Assembly (NCBI RefSeq): GCF_019721995.1
Contig: NZ_BLYC01000028.1
Location: 1-46,578, forward strand
Direction: 5' to 3'
Origin: Bathymodiolus japonicus methanotrophic gill symbiont
GTDB taxonomy: Bacteria; Pseudomonadota; Gammaproteobacteria; Methylococcales; Methylomonadaceae
Length of the DNA stretch: 46,578 nt
Made by a program: the position numbers and the translations under genes. The notes beneath the pieces are model-generated. The model did not search any database. It was not told where the DNA came from and saw nothing but the letters and a program-made list of their open reading frames with translations. Each line of letters begins with the position of its first letter. Positions within the stretch are counted from its first letter, which is position 1. This document shows positions 7,909 to 16,311 of the stretch, one piece after another.

Positions 7909-8203
7909 CGCTGAAAATCCTGGAAACGGAGCTTTAGCGAAGTGAAGATTTTTAGTCCGCGATAGCCGTAGGGCCGTTGTTTTGTCGGAGTCTGAGCGTT
8001 AGCGAAGGTGGAGACAGAATAAAAGGCCATCCGACACGGCGTCAAGTCATTTGGAGCCTATGTTCCGACCCCTTGTTGGGTCGGGACGAGGTGACGAGGA
8101 CGAATCGGGGCCGCCGGAGGCATAAGTGGTCGCGTTAAGTTTTTGCTGCTTGCTTGGGCTGGGATGCCCAAAACAAGCTTTCGCAAAAATAGCGACTCCC
8201 CGA
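7909..8203 (+). repeat. R1 repeat, full copy 1 (about 294 bp)
   Basis: Starts cgctgaaaatcctggaaacg and ends gcgactccccg. The first 50 bases match the R2 terminus (reverse complement); the remainder is different and carries a hairpin (ccgaccc...gggtcgg). The IS6 reading frame resumes on both sides (MEERGVE / DHATLNRW) with at most one base of ambiguity, so the insertion was clean and left no target duplication. No gene is seen inside. Confidence 0.82.
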
Positions 8204-8326
8204 TTCAACACCTCTTTCTTCCATAATTTCTTCTAGGTCGCGATACGAAACGCCATACCTGACATAAAAGAAAACAGCATAAAGAATGACATCTTTTTGA
8301 AAGTGAGTGCCTTTGAAGCTGAGCAT
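8204..8326 (-). pseudogene. IS6-family transposase, N-terminal part (split by R1)
   Basis: Encodes MLSFKGTHFQKDVILYAV and onward to MEERGVE, the N-terminus of the transposase that continues at 7908. The open frame running on to 8135 beyond this point is R1 sequence and not part of the gene. Confidence 0.85.
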
Positions 8327-8401
8327 ATGATCTACCTTTTATTGAAATTGAGAATTATGATAGCAGATAACGTCGGAAAGGGGGATTTATGCGACAGAAC
8401 C

Positions 8402-8459
8402 GTAATTGCTCACATGCGGCATTTACCACGGCTTGTATTACCTTGGGTTTGCGTTCCAT
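8402..8459 (-). pseudogene. 5' fragment of a plasmid gene (possibly KfrA-like), cut by IS6
   Basis: An ATG at 8459 opens a frame reading MERKPKVIQAVVNAACEQL before the IS6 end. It is transcribed divergently from parA and shares its upstream region, a position often held by regulators. The short piece is compatible with the N-terminus of a KfrA-type DNA-binding protein, but 19 residues are too few to be sure. Confidence 0.35.
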
Positions 8460-8692
8460 AGTTTCACCTGATTTATGTAGTATGGAGTAGTAGTAATATT
8501 ACTACAAACTACTACTTAAACAATAAAAGATATACAGATAGCTATATAAATATACTACTAACAATTAAGCTATCCGTTTACTTTAGATAGCTATCCTGCT
8601 ACTCTCTTAATAAGATAGCTTAATAGCTATCTATCTTTATTTGATAGCGTTCTAGCTATCTATATATCTTTTATTATTTAGGAGTTTAAAAA
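8460..8692. promoter_or_regulatory. parA upstream region: palindrome and GATAGCT repeats (candidate operator/centromere)
   Basis: Contains a perfect 16-bp palindrome gtagtaatattactac at 8490-8505. Between about 8530 and 8680 there are at least seven occurrences of gatagct or its complement agctatc in both orientations, several joined as gatagctatc. The array ends just before the Shine-Dalgarno (ttaggag) of parA. Iterated sites upstream of parA normally serve as the partition centromere and as the operator for autoregulation, here probably bound by the small protein at 9396. Function is inferred from position. Confidence 0.65.
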
Positions 8693-9403
8693 ATGACTAC
8701 AATTGTTTTTGCATCCTCGAAAGGAGGGGCAGGGAAGACAACCGCCGCCGTTGTTTTAACTGGGGAGCTTGCCAGACTTGGGGCAAGTAAAAATATTAAA
8801 GTGACATTAATAGACGCAGACCCGAATCAGCATAGCGCGGAATGGGCTTTAAAAGATGGATGCCCCGCTAATATTGCTTTAAAAAGCTCTGATGAAGATA
8901 CTTTGTTAGATGATATAGAACAAGCACAAGAGCAAAGCGGCTTTGTGGTTGTTGATCTTGAGGGGACGGCTAATATAAGCGTTACCCATGCCATTCATTG
9001 CGCTGATTTGGTTGTTTTACCGTGTCAGGGTTCGCATTATGACGCTAAAGAAGTGGTTAAAACTATTAAGTTGATTAGATCACAAAGTAAAATTGCGCGG
9101 CGTAATATTCCTTTTTCTATCTTAATGACCAGAACAAACCCAGCCATACAGCCGCGAGGATTAAAGGATATATTAAGCAAATTCGATCAAGCGGGATTTG
9201 ATATTTTTAAATGTAGCCTGATTGAGCGCGAGGCGTTCCGCGCTATTATTTCTTTTGGTGGTATTGTGAATGATTTAGATAAAAAGCAAGTGTCAGGAAT
9301 TGAAAAAGCCGCGCAAAATGCCTTTGCTTATGCTCATGAGGTAATCAATAAAATTAAGGGCTACAATCAGGATGAAGAAAAAAGGAGTGCTAAACATGGG
9401 TAA
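8693..9403 (+). CDS. parA: ParA plasmid partition ATPase
   Basis: A 236-residue ParA-family ATPase that would drive plasmid segregation on the nucleoid. The Walker A motif SSKGGAGKTT is at residues 8-17, Walker A' is VTLIDADPNQHS near residue 41, and the Walker B region is FVVVDLEG near residue 84. It lacks an N-terminal helix-turn-helix, as in the short (type Ib) ParA proteins, so repression would be done by its partner. A clear Shine-Dalgarno taggag precedes the ATG. The next gene starts 8 bases before its stop, indicating an operon. Confidence 0.92.
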   Translation: MTTIVFASSKGGAGKTTAAVVLTGELARLGASKNIKVTLIDADPNQHSAEWALKDGCPANIALKSSDEDTLLDDIEQAQEQSGFVVVDLEGTANISVTHAIHCADLVVLPCQGSHYDAKEVVKTIKLIRSQSKIARRNIPFSILMTRTNPAIQPRGLKDILSKFDQAGFDIFKCSLIEREAFRAIISFGGIVNDLDKKQVSGIEKAAQNAFAYAHEVINKIKGYNQDEEKRSAKHG

Positions 9404-9764
9404 AGAAAGAACAGGGCTAGGGATAGAGGAAATAGACCCAGAGGATACTTTAGACCTTGAGGAAGTTATAAGCAGCTCTAAAGGACATTCACGAAGCAAT
9501 GCAAGTGAGGCAGAAATTAAAACCGCATCCGAAAAAGCAGGATTTACCAGTAGACAGCCCAGATCAAAAAGGGTACGGCCTAAGTCACCTTATACGGTAC
9601 AAAGCAATTTAAAAACGCGGGCAGGGGTTAAGGAATTATTTCAAGAGATAGGCGCAAGGCTGGAAATTTTCGATCAAGAAACTTTTGAAAGGGCTTTAGT
9701 TGCCTTACTTGAAAAAGAGAAAATGAAGGACTTAGAAAAAGAATTTAGGGGGCTTATCAAATGA
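9396..9764 (+). CDS. Small ParB-like partition partner
   Basis: A 122-residue, charged protein between parA and rep, the place of a type Ib centromere-binding ParB. The ATG at 9396 is chosen because aaaggag lies 8 bases upstream; an in-frame ATG at 9372 lacks such a site. The N-terminal half is acidic and likely disordered (GIEEIDPEDTLDLEEV). A basic stretch SRQPRSKRVRPKSPYTV follows, and the C-terminal third (SNLKTRAGVKELFQEIGARL ...) is predicted helical and may be a ribbon-helix-helix or helical DNA-binding fold. No canonical ParB domain is seen; the role is inferred from context. Confidence 0.7.
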   Translation: MGKERTGLGIEEIDPEDTLDLEEVISSSKGHSRSNASEAEIKTASEKAGFTSRQPRSKRVRPKSPYTVQSNLKTRAGVKELFQEIGARLEIFDQETFERALVALLEKEKMKDLEKEFRGLIK

Positions 9765-10846
9765 CCGTAATTAAGAAAAAATCAGTTAAAAAGGCGGTTA
9801 AAAACCCCCCAAGTAAGGCCATTAAAAGTCTTCAATATGATTTGTTTTCTCAATTTTTAGCTAAGGATGAAAGCAAGGTTTCCAACACGGTTGAATATTG
9901 GGAACGTATCCCTAAATATTTTCTGTCAGCGCAGGAGCAAAATAAGCTTAGAACGACGGAAGGACTAGCACAGCTCTATAGTTATGAATATAAAGTAAAA
10001 GATAAGCACGGTAATATTTTACCTTATTCAATTGATATTCAACCCGCTTTAATTAAGCAGTCTGATGGAAAAGGAAAGGCATTTTTCCCAACTAAAGCCG
10101 AGGAAATTATAGAGGAAGTTTTAAAAAAAATATTCACTGAGCAAAATCTAGGGGTGCATGACCCTAGAAAGGTTGAAAGCTGGGTGAAATTCAGTTACTC
10201 GATGATTCGCCGAGAATTGAAAAATAAAGGCTGTGAGCGGAAATATTCACAGATTAAGCATAGCCTTGAAGTAATGAGCAAATGCGTTTTAACAGTCTAT
10301 GAGGATGGAAAAGAAATTTATATAGGTTCTATTTTACAAGATTATTGCAGTGTGGATAGGGCGGAATATTTAGCCGATACAGAGGCGTTACACGTTGCTA
10401 GATTTCCTATTTTTATTTCCCATGCAGTTAATACCTTACAAGCAAGACAGTTTAATTATGCGCGTTTTTTGGGCTGTGAGGAACAGCTTACACGATGGAT
10501 TTATAAACGGCTGATAAATCGTTTTGTAAATGCTAATTATATGAATACTTATCATTTTTTATATTCGGATATGAAGCAAGCAAGCGGTCTTTTGCGATTA
10601 AAAGATGAAAAAGACAATAGAAAAAAAGTTTTATCTTCATTGGAAGAGCTTAAAGAAAAAGGGGTGATTTTGACCTATGAAACAGAGGAACGAAAAGAAG
10701 GGCGCAAGATAGCAGAGGTTAAATATACTTTGACCGCACATTCTGAATTTATAGCCGAACAAAAAGCCGCTAATAAACGCGAAAATTTACAGGCGGTTGA
10801 AGCAAAAAAACAAGGTTTACTTGTGGATAAGTCAAGCCCAAGGTAG
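9761..10846 (+). CDS. rep: Plasmid replication initiator protein
   Basis: A 361-residue protein whose ATG overlaps the stop of the preceding gene (ATGA). The body has the helical and winged-helix texture of iteron-binding initiators (LLRLKDEKDNRKKVLSSLEELKEKGVI, a wing-like segment near residues 280-305). The block NTVEYWERIPKYFLS near residues 43-57 recurs in the broken homologue at 30854-30997. Its stop codon lies inside the first of eight iterons, the usual arrangement for an origin placed just after rep. It was not assigned to a specific Inc group. The basic N-terminus (VIKKKSVKKAVK) may be a flexible tail. Confidence 0.82.
   Translation: MTVIKKKSVKKAVKNPPSKAIKSLQYDLFSQFLAKDESKVSNTVEYWERIPKYFLSAQEQNKLRTTEGLAQLYSYEYKVKDKHGNILPYSIDIQPALIKQSDGKGKAFFPTKAEEIIEEVLKKIFTEQNLGVHDPRKVESWVKFSYSMIRRELKNKGCERKYSQIKHSLEVMSKCVLTVYEDGKEIYIGSILQDYCSVDRAEYLADTEALHVARFPIFISHAVNTLQARQFNYARFLGCEEQLTRWIYKRLINRFVNANYMNTYHFLYSDMKQASGLLRLKDEKDNRKKVLSSLEELKEKGVILTYETEERKEGRKIAEVKYTLTAHSEFIAEQKAANKRENLQAVEAKKQGLLVDKSSPR
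10822..10830 (-). promoter_or_regulatory. DnaA box (within rep 3' end)
   Basis: tgtggataa, the complement of the consensus TTATCCACA, perfect match, 12 bases before the first iteron. Confidence 0.65.
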
Positions 10847-11106
10847 GGGCATAACCTCCCGGTTAAGCCAAATAAGTAGGGGCATAACCTCCCAGTAAGT
10901 AGGGGCATAACCTCCCAGTTAACAAAATAGCCACTATTATGACAAAAAATACGTGTTTTTATGTCTAGCAAGTAGGGGCATAACCTCCCAGTTAGCCAAA
11001 AAAGTAGGGGCATAACCTCCCGCAAGTAGGGGCATAACCTCCCAGTTAGCCAAAAAAGTAGGGGCATAACCTCCCAGTTAAGCCAAAGGTAGGGGCATAA
11101 CCTCCC
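10843..11106 (+). repeat. Origin iterons, eight copies
   Basis: Eight perfect copies of the 18-base core gtaggggcataacctccc start at 10843, 10876, 10899, 10972, 11004, 11026, 11058 and 11089; most continue with agtt. Start-to-start distances are 33, 23, 73, 32, 22, 32 and 31, close to multiples of a helical turn, so bound initiators would lie on one face of the DNA. They follow rep directly and are the likely replication origin and copy-control sites. Spacers are too short and similar for a CRISPR array. Confidence 0.93.
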
Positions 11107-11631
11107 AGTTAAAACAGAAAAAACAACTTAATACCTTAATAAATAAAGGTTTTTTGTATTGTCAAAAATCCCTATTCTTTTCTTATATTATTCTTTAAAT
11201 ACTTATTCTTGTATTTTCCCTTTGTGGATAACTTCAACCTTCCTTAATTTTCCCCCTCTATCATCGTTCTAAAAATATCCAAAAAAACAGCAAGCGATTT
11301 TAAAAGGTTTTGAATAGGGTTGCTAATCTCTTGTGTATGTTTGTACATTTAAGCGATAAAAACGCACCAGCGGGCAACCTCAAGCGATTACGGCCTATAT
11401 TTTCATGCTTTCAAAGGGAAAAAGCTCAAGAGCCAGTTAATTAGGCCGAAAATGAAACTTTCGTTTTATCTATTAAAAAAACAAAATAAATTCTTTAGAT
11501 CTTAATTTTTTCTTTTCTAATCAGATGTATTTTTTCCTGACTGAAAGAATAATATTTTTATGAAAGCGCATGTTTTCGGTTTTCCCCTGTTTTCGTAAAT
11601 AAGCGGCTCTTTCTTCAATATTCAATCGCTG
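11107..11631. other. AT-rich origin flank with DnaA box
   Basis: No gene is seen. A second perfect DnaA box (tgtggataa) lies at 11223-11231, after an AT-rich stretch that could serve as the unwinding element. This matches the iteron / AT-rich / DnaA-box layout of iteron plasmid origins. Confidence 0.6.
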
Positions 11632-11747
11632 TCAGCCCCGGACGGGCTGATAGTCTCCAGAAGGCGCAGGGAAATTTGCCAATCCGAAGTGCGCGATAGC
11701 GCGCGAGGGAGGCTAAAATTTTATCCCGAATAGCCGTAGAGCCATTT
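11632..11747. repeat. Repeat-like non-coding block before R2
   Basis: Begins with a hairpin (tcagccc 11632-11638 / gggctga 11644-11650). It contains ggcgcagggaaatttgccaa, which resembles the ggcgacagggcaattcgccaa of the repeat at 3300-3320, and aggctaaaattttatc (11710-11725), which also occurs at 225-240 beside the resolvase. It is probably another decayed member of the R1/R2 group. Confidence 0.45.
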
Positions 11748-12027
11748 CAGGCGCGCCATGCTACCTCACGAAATTCCGGGACTCCTGTCGCCATAATTCG
11801 TTCACCTACGCAGCGGATGGGAGATGCCCTGAACGCCCTGCGTCCGCAACGACTACGCACAAAAGCCGCTTCGTCATTACTACCTCACTGGCTGGACGGC
11901 TATTCGGAATGCAATTCTTGCTCCTCTCGCGTGCTGTTAGCACACGTCGAATCAGCGAATTGCCCTGTCGCCTATCAGGGACTAAAAATCACCACTTCGC
12001 TAAGCTCCGTTTCCATGATTTTCAGCG
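11748..12027 (+). repeat. R2 repeat, full copy 2 (280 bp)
   Basis: Same ends (caggcgcgcc ... ttttcagcg) and same length as the copy at 6620, with only scattered substitutions. It interrupts the 3' part of a minus-strand gene fragment (12028-12293). Confidence 0.82.
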
Positions 12028-12293
12028 GTGGGATTACCGTCCAGTATTTCAAATTCTGCTTGCATCTTTACAAGGGGGTAAAGTCTCCCCATGATGCCTA
12101 GTGCAACCTCAATTGTAAGCGGTTTCTTATGGCCTGTTATCAATGAATACCAAAGCCCCGCTCGGTAAATTGCCAGATTTTCCGCTTTTTCCTTATCTGG
12201 AAAATGTGCCGTGTAAGCTTGACGGGCGCAGCGCATTAAAAAAGGGGCAATCTTCTTTTTTTCCATTGCCTGAAAAAGAACAGGCTTTAATCT
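12028..12293 (-). pseudogene. Internal fragment of an unrecognised plasmid gene
   Basis: About 88 codons in one frame (KPVLFQAMEKKKIAPFLMR, CARQAYTAHFPDKEKAENL, AIYRAGLWYSLITGHKK). It is cut at its 5' side by the IS6 terminal repeat (12294) and at its 3' side by R2 (12027). Composition looks coding and the frame is open throughout. No family is recognised. It might belong to the same lost gene as 8402-8459, since IS6 ends adjoin both pieces, but this cannot be shown. Confidence 0.5.
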
Positions 12294-12867
12294 AGTTCTG
12301 TCGCATAAATCCCCCTTCCCGACGTTATCTGCTATCATAATTCTCAATTTCAATAAAAGGTGGATCACATGCTCAGCTTCAAAGGCATTCACTTTCCACA
12401 GGCGCGCCATGCTACCTCACGAAATTCCGGGACTCCTGTCGCCATAATTCGTTCACCTACGCAGCGGATGGGAGATGCCCTGAACGCCCTGCGTCCGCAA
12501 CGACTACGCACAAAAGCCGCTTCGTCATTACTACCTCACTGGCTGGACGGCTATTCGGAAGGCAATTCTTGCTCCTCTCGCGTGCTGCTAGCACACGTCG
12601 AATCAGCGAATTGCCCTGTCGACTATCAGGGACTAAAAATCACCACTTCGCTAAGCTCCGTTTCCATGATTTTCAGCGGATGATGGTCTTTAAAGCGTTT
12701 CACTCCGCCCAAGCAACAATTGATGGGATTGAAACGGCACATATCATCCGAAAGGGGCAATTGTCTGAGGAAAATATTCTTGCTTATAAGAAGTTTATGG
12801 CTTTAGCAGGATAGTTATGCCTGAAGACCAGGAGGTCTGTGCTTTGGATAATTATTGCGACAGAACC
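12294..12867 (+). mobile_element. IS6-family deletion derivative carrying R2
   Basis: Both IS6 terminal repeats are present (gttctgtcgca at 12295, tgcgacagaacc ending 12867). Only about the first ten transposase codons (MLSFKGIHF) and the last 40 or so (MVFKAFHSAQATIDGIETAH ... FMALAG) remain; the catalytic core is replaced by R2 (12399-12678). It is non-autonomous but could still be moved by an IS6 transposase acting on its ends. Confidence 0.88.
12399..12678 (+). repeat. R2 repeat, full copy 3 (280 bp)
   Basis: Same ends and length as the other two R2 copies. Here it stands in place of the missing middle of an IS6 transposase, so either insertion was accompanied by a deletion or two R2 copies recombined. 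Confidence 0.82.
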
Positions 12868-12930
12868 GGAAGGAGTCCAAGGTTATCGCTAATGAAGTAA
12901 GTAAGGATATGGATAGATAGTCTTATACTC

Positions 12931-13050
12931 GATGTTCAAGTTTTTCCATCCCATTGCCAATTATTGAACAGTGGGAAAACACAAGCCGAAGTAGGAGAGT
13001 TGTTAGGTGTTTCAGCTAATACTATTGATCGGGAATTAAAAAGAAAATAG
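12931..13050 (+). pseudogene. Possible 3' fragment with helix-turn-helix
   Basis: A frame ending at TAG 13048-13050 encodes GKTQAEVGELLGVSANTIDR followed by ELKRK, a textbook helix-turn-helix (TQAEVGELLGVS-NTI). No start is evident and the upstream part is probably lost through the IS6 derivative that ends at 12867. It precedes the helicase gene by 12 bases and might be the end of a regulator of that operon. Confidence 0.45.
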
Positions 13051-13062
13051 GGCATTATCATT

Positions 13063-16000
13063 GTGATAGAAAGTTTTAATAACAAGACCGATAAAGTTGG
13101 CGATGATTTTAAGAAAACCTTTACTACGGGTAGTAAAGTTGATATTGCAGCAGGTATATTTTCTATTTATGGGTATGCAGCATTAAAAAAAGAACTCGAT
13201 AAAATTAAGCAACTCAGGTTTATATTCACCGACCCTACCTTTATAGAACTGGATAAAAACAAAAGAGAGCAAAGACAGTTTCAAATCAATTCTAATCATC
13301 GAAAAAAAGCAATCAGTGGTTCTGATTTTGAGATAAATTTAAAAAATGAACTTACAGGGAAAGCTATTGCACAAGAATGTAAAAAATGGATTGAACAAAA
13401 GGCTTCCTTCAAAACAAATGCTGTAAATCAATACATACAACCGCATTTAAGATTAAAAAATGATAAAAGTAACTTTGTTTATATGGGGATCAATGAATTC
13501 ACCAGTGCAGGACTAGGTTATCAAAAAGACAATACTATTTTAAATCAAATCATCAAAACGGATGATTTAGATACAACCCAGCAATATTCCCAAAATTTTG
13601 AAGATGTATGGAATGATGAAAAAGTATTAAAGGATGTTACAACAGAAGTCATTGACTACATAGCGGAGCTATATAAAGAAAACTCACCCGAATTTGTTTA
13701 CTATGTAACCCTACATAATATTTTCAATGAATTTTTAGAAGATGTCTCTGAAGATGAACTTGCCAATGAAAAAACAGGCTTTAAAGAATCTGTTATATGG
13801 AACAAGCTCTATGATTTTCAGCGTGACGCTGTTTTAGGCATTATTAACAAATTAGAACGTCACAATGGCTGCATTTTGGCTGATAGTGTTGGTTTAGGTA
13901 AAACATTTTCAGCGTTAGGGGTTATTAAGTATTATCAAGAACGCAACCGCACTGTATTGGTACTCTGCCCTAAAAAACTAGGCGATAACTGGAAAACATT
14001 CTTAAATAATTATGATGACAACCCATTAATTAAAGACCGCTTTAATTACGATGTTTTGTATCACACCGATTTATCAAGAAACAGAGGATTTTCAAATGGC
14101 ATTGATTTATCAAGAATTAACTGGGGAAATTATGACCTCGTGGTAATTGATGAGTCCCATAATTTCAGGAACAATGACCCGAAAAAAGATAAAATCACCC
14201 GTTACCAAAAATTACTTCACCAAGTCATGCAAGCAGGCGTTAAAACAAAGGTTTTAATGCTTTCAGCCACACCAGTAAATAATAAGTTTACTGACCTTAA
14301 AAACCAGATTGCGCTAGCTTATGAAGGGCAAACCCAAGTCATAGATAACCACATGGATGTTAGCCAATCAGTCGATAGCATTCTCAAGAACTCACAAAAA
14401 ATATTTAATGGCTGGTCTAAATTAGATGATAAAGAACGTACTAGCCAACAACTTTTAAGCCGTTTAAATACAAATTTTGACTTCTTTAAATTACTCGATA
14501 GCGTCACCATTGCCCGAAGCCGAAAACATATCGAAAAATATTACGATATGGAGAAAATTGGCAAGTTTCCAACACGATTAAAGCCCATCACACACCGCTC
14601 GTATATTACAGAACTCAAAGGCTTTATTGGCATAGCCGAATTATACCAAGAACTATCCAAGCTGAACTTATGCACTTACTCACCTATGAACTATATTTTG
14701 GCTAGTAAGGTACAGTTTTATAGTGATTTATATGATACTGAAACCCATCAAGGCTCTAGCTTTAAGCAATCACATAGGGAACAAAGCCTGCAAACGCTTA
14801 TGCGAGTCAACCTACTTAAACGGTTAGAGAGTTCAGTAGATTCCTTTAGAATTACCCTAGAAAAACTGGTTAATAGAATAGAAAGCAATATCAATAACAT
14901 TGAAGACTTTGAACAAAATGGCACCAAAAGCTATGCCGATGAGCCACAGGTTAATGATATTAATTTAGATGTTGAAAGTGATGATTGGCTAGACACTGAG
15001 TTTAGTATTGGCGATAAAGTAAAAATCAACCTCGCGGATATGAATACATCAGGCTGGAAGATAGACTTACAAGAAGATTATGAAATAGCTAATGCTCTGC
15101 TCAATGAAATAAAACAAGTCACACCTGAGCATGATAAAAAACTACAAGACCTAAAACAATTTATAACCAATAAGACCAACAACCCCATTAATGACGTCAA
15201 TAAAAAAATCATCATCTTTAGTGCCTTTTCGGACACCGTAGATTACCTATATAAAAACACAGCACTCTATAGCAAAGAACAGCATAACCTTGAGAGTGCG
15301 AAAATAACGGGATCAGATAAAAATAAAACCACATTAGACATTGCCAATGAATTTAATAATATCCTTATCAACTTCTCACCACGTTCTAAAAGTAGGGGCA
15401 ACACAACCGCCCCAGAAATAGATATATTAATTGCCACCGACTGTATTTCAGAAGGGCAAAACCTGCAAGATTGTGACACCTTAATCAACTACGATATTCA
15501 CTGGAATCCTGTAAGAATAATTCAACGCTTTGGGCGAGTGGATAGGATCGGGTCACAAAACGAAGTTATCCAGCTTATTAACTTCTGGCCGCAACTTTCC
15601 TTAGATGATTACATTAATTTAAAAAATAGAGTTGAAAGTAAAATGTTCATGGTGGATATGACTGCCACAGGTGAAGACAACGTATTAACTAATCAATCTT
15701 CTGATTTATTATTCAGGAAAAAACAACTGCAACAGCTACAAGATGAAGTTGTTGATATAGAAGATGTAGATACAGGCGTGTCTATTACGGACTTAGGGCT
15801 TAATGATTTCCGCATGGACTTAGTGAATTACATTAATGAAAATGGCAGTTTAGAGAGCGTCCCAAGTGGCATACATACTGTGTGTAATAAAATCATTGAA
15901 AAAGGCATCCATGAAGGGGTTATTTTTGTTCTAAAAAATATTAATAGTGACGTTAATATTGATAGTATCAACCAGCTACACCCGTTCTATCTTGTCTATA

Positions 16001-16311
16001 TTAAAGAAAATGGGGAAATACTTTCTAATCACCTCAATGTAAAGCATACCCTTGATATATTAAGACTGCTCTCAAAAGGCAAAGATGAGCCAATTAGAGA
16101 CGCTTACGAATACTTTAACTTAGAAACAGACGATGGTAATAATATGGATGCTTACTCAGACATGCTCGGTGATTCCATAAACGCTATATTAAATACCAAA
16201 GAAGAGAGTGATGTAGACAGCCTTTTTTCAGAAGGTGGAACTAGCGCATTAGTCAATAGTATTAAAGGGCTAGAAGACTTTGAATTACTCACCTTTACGG
16301 TCATAAAATAA
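13063..16311 (+). CDS. SNF2/superfamily 2 helicase with PLD-like N-terminus, type III RM-associated
   Basis: A 1082-residue protein starting at GTG. Residues 1-170 resemble a phospholipase D-like module (HLRLKNDKSNFVYMGINEFTS), although a clean HxK motif is not visible. Then come the SF2 helicase motifs: ILADSVGLGKTFSA (Walker A, near residue 275), VVIDESHNFRN (DESH box, near 363), MLSATPVNN (near 405), and in the second RecA-like lobe IATDCISEGQNLQ and NPVRIIQRFGRVDRIGS (near 790-825). Such helicases with DUF4391 and a type III Mod/Res pair form a recurrent four-gene defence cluster. It is presumably a DNA translocase acting with the restriction-modification proteins. The stop overlaps the next ATG (TAATG), so the genes are coupled. 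Confidence 0.85.
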   Translation: MIESFNNKTDKVGDDFKKTFTTGSKVDIAAGIFSIYGYAALKKELDKIKQLRFIFTDPTFIELDKNKREQRQFQINSNHRKKAISGSDFEINLKNELTGKAIAQECKKWIEQKASFKTNAVNQYIQPHLRLKNDKSNFVYMGINEFTSAGLGYQKDNTILNQIIKTDDLDTTQQYSQNFEDVWNDEKVLKDVTTEVIDYIAELYKENSPEFVYYVTLHNIFNEFLEDVSEDELANEKTGFKESVIWNKLYDFQRDAVLGIINKLERHNGCILADSVGLGKTFSALGVIKYYQERNRTVLVLCPKKLGDNWKTFLNNYDDNPLIKDRFNYDVLYHTDLSRNRGFSNGIDLSRINWGNYDLVVIDESHNFRNNDPKKDKITRYQKLLHQVMQAGVKTKVLMLSATPVNNKFTDLKNQIALAYEGQTQVIDNHMDVSQSVDSILKNSQKIFNGWSKLDDKERTSQQLLSRLNTNFDFFKLLDSVTIARSRKHIEKYYDMEKIGKFPTRLKPITHRSYITELKGFIGIAELYQELSKLNLCTYSPMNYILASKVQFYSDLYDTETHQGSSFKQSHREQSLQTLMRVNLLKRLESSVDSFRITLEKLVNRIESNINNIEDFEQNGTKSYADEPQVNDINLDVESDDWLDTEFSIGDKVKINLADMNTSGWKIDLQEDYEIANALLNEIKQVTPEHDKKLQDLKQFITNKTNNPINDVNKKIIIFSAFSDTVDYLYKNTALYSKEQHNLESAKITGSDKNKTTLDIANEFNNILINFSPRSKSRGNTTAPEIDILIATDCISEGQNLQDCDTLINYDIHWNPVRIIQRFGRVDRIGSQNEVIQLINFWPQLSLDDYINLKNRVESKMFMVDMTATGEDNVLTNQSSDLLFRKKQLQQLQDEVVDIEDVDTGVSITDLGLNDFRMDLVNYINENGSLESVPSGIHTVCNKIIEKGIHEGVIFVLKNINSDVNIDSINQLHPFYLVYIKENGEILSNHLNVKHTLDILRLLSKGKDEPIRDAYEYFNLETDDGNNMDAYSDMLGDSINAILNTKEESDVDSLFSEGGTSALVNSIKGLEDFELLTFTVIK

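Larger units (their letters stand above)
7295..8401 (-). mobile_element. IS6-family element interrupted by repeat R1
   Basis: Terminal repeats ggttctgtcgca / tgcgacagaacc bound 1107 bp. Removing the R1 insert (7909-8203) leaves about 812 bp, the normal size for IS6/IS26-like elements. The flanking octamers (cgctttat and gtaattgc) do not match, as is common after replicative IS6 rearrangements. The right end cuts into a minus-strand gene that begins at 8459. Confidence 0.9.

Noticed and set aside
10675-11067. 130-codon minus-strand open frame with repeated GRLCPYL units
   Set aside because: It is a shadow of the iteron array and the rep 3' end; the repeat units are translated iterons.
10843-11106. 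Possible CRISPR array
   Set aside because: The repeats are 18 bp, separations are only 4-55 bases and mostly similar AT-rich text, they follow a rep gene, and no cas genes are present. They are iterons.
11748-12678. R1/R2 as integron gene cassettes with attC sites
   Set aside because: There is no integron integrase, no clear RYYYAAC core sites at the ends, and no cassette genes; insertion inside IS transposase genes also argues against it.
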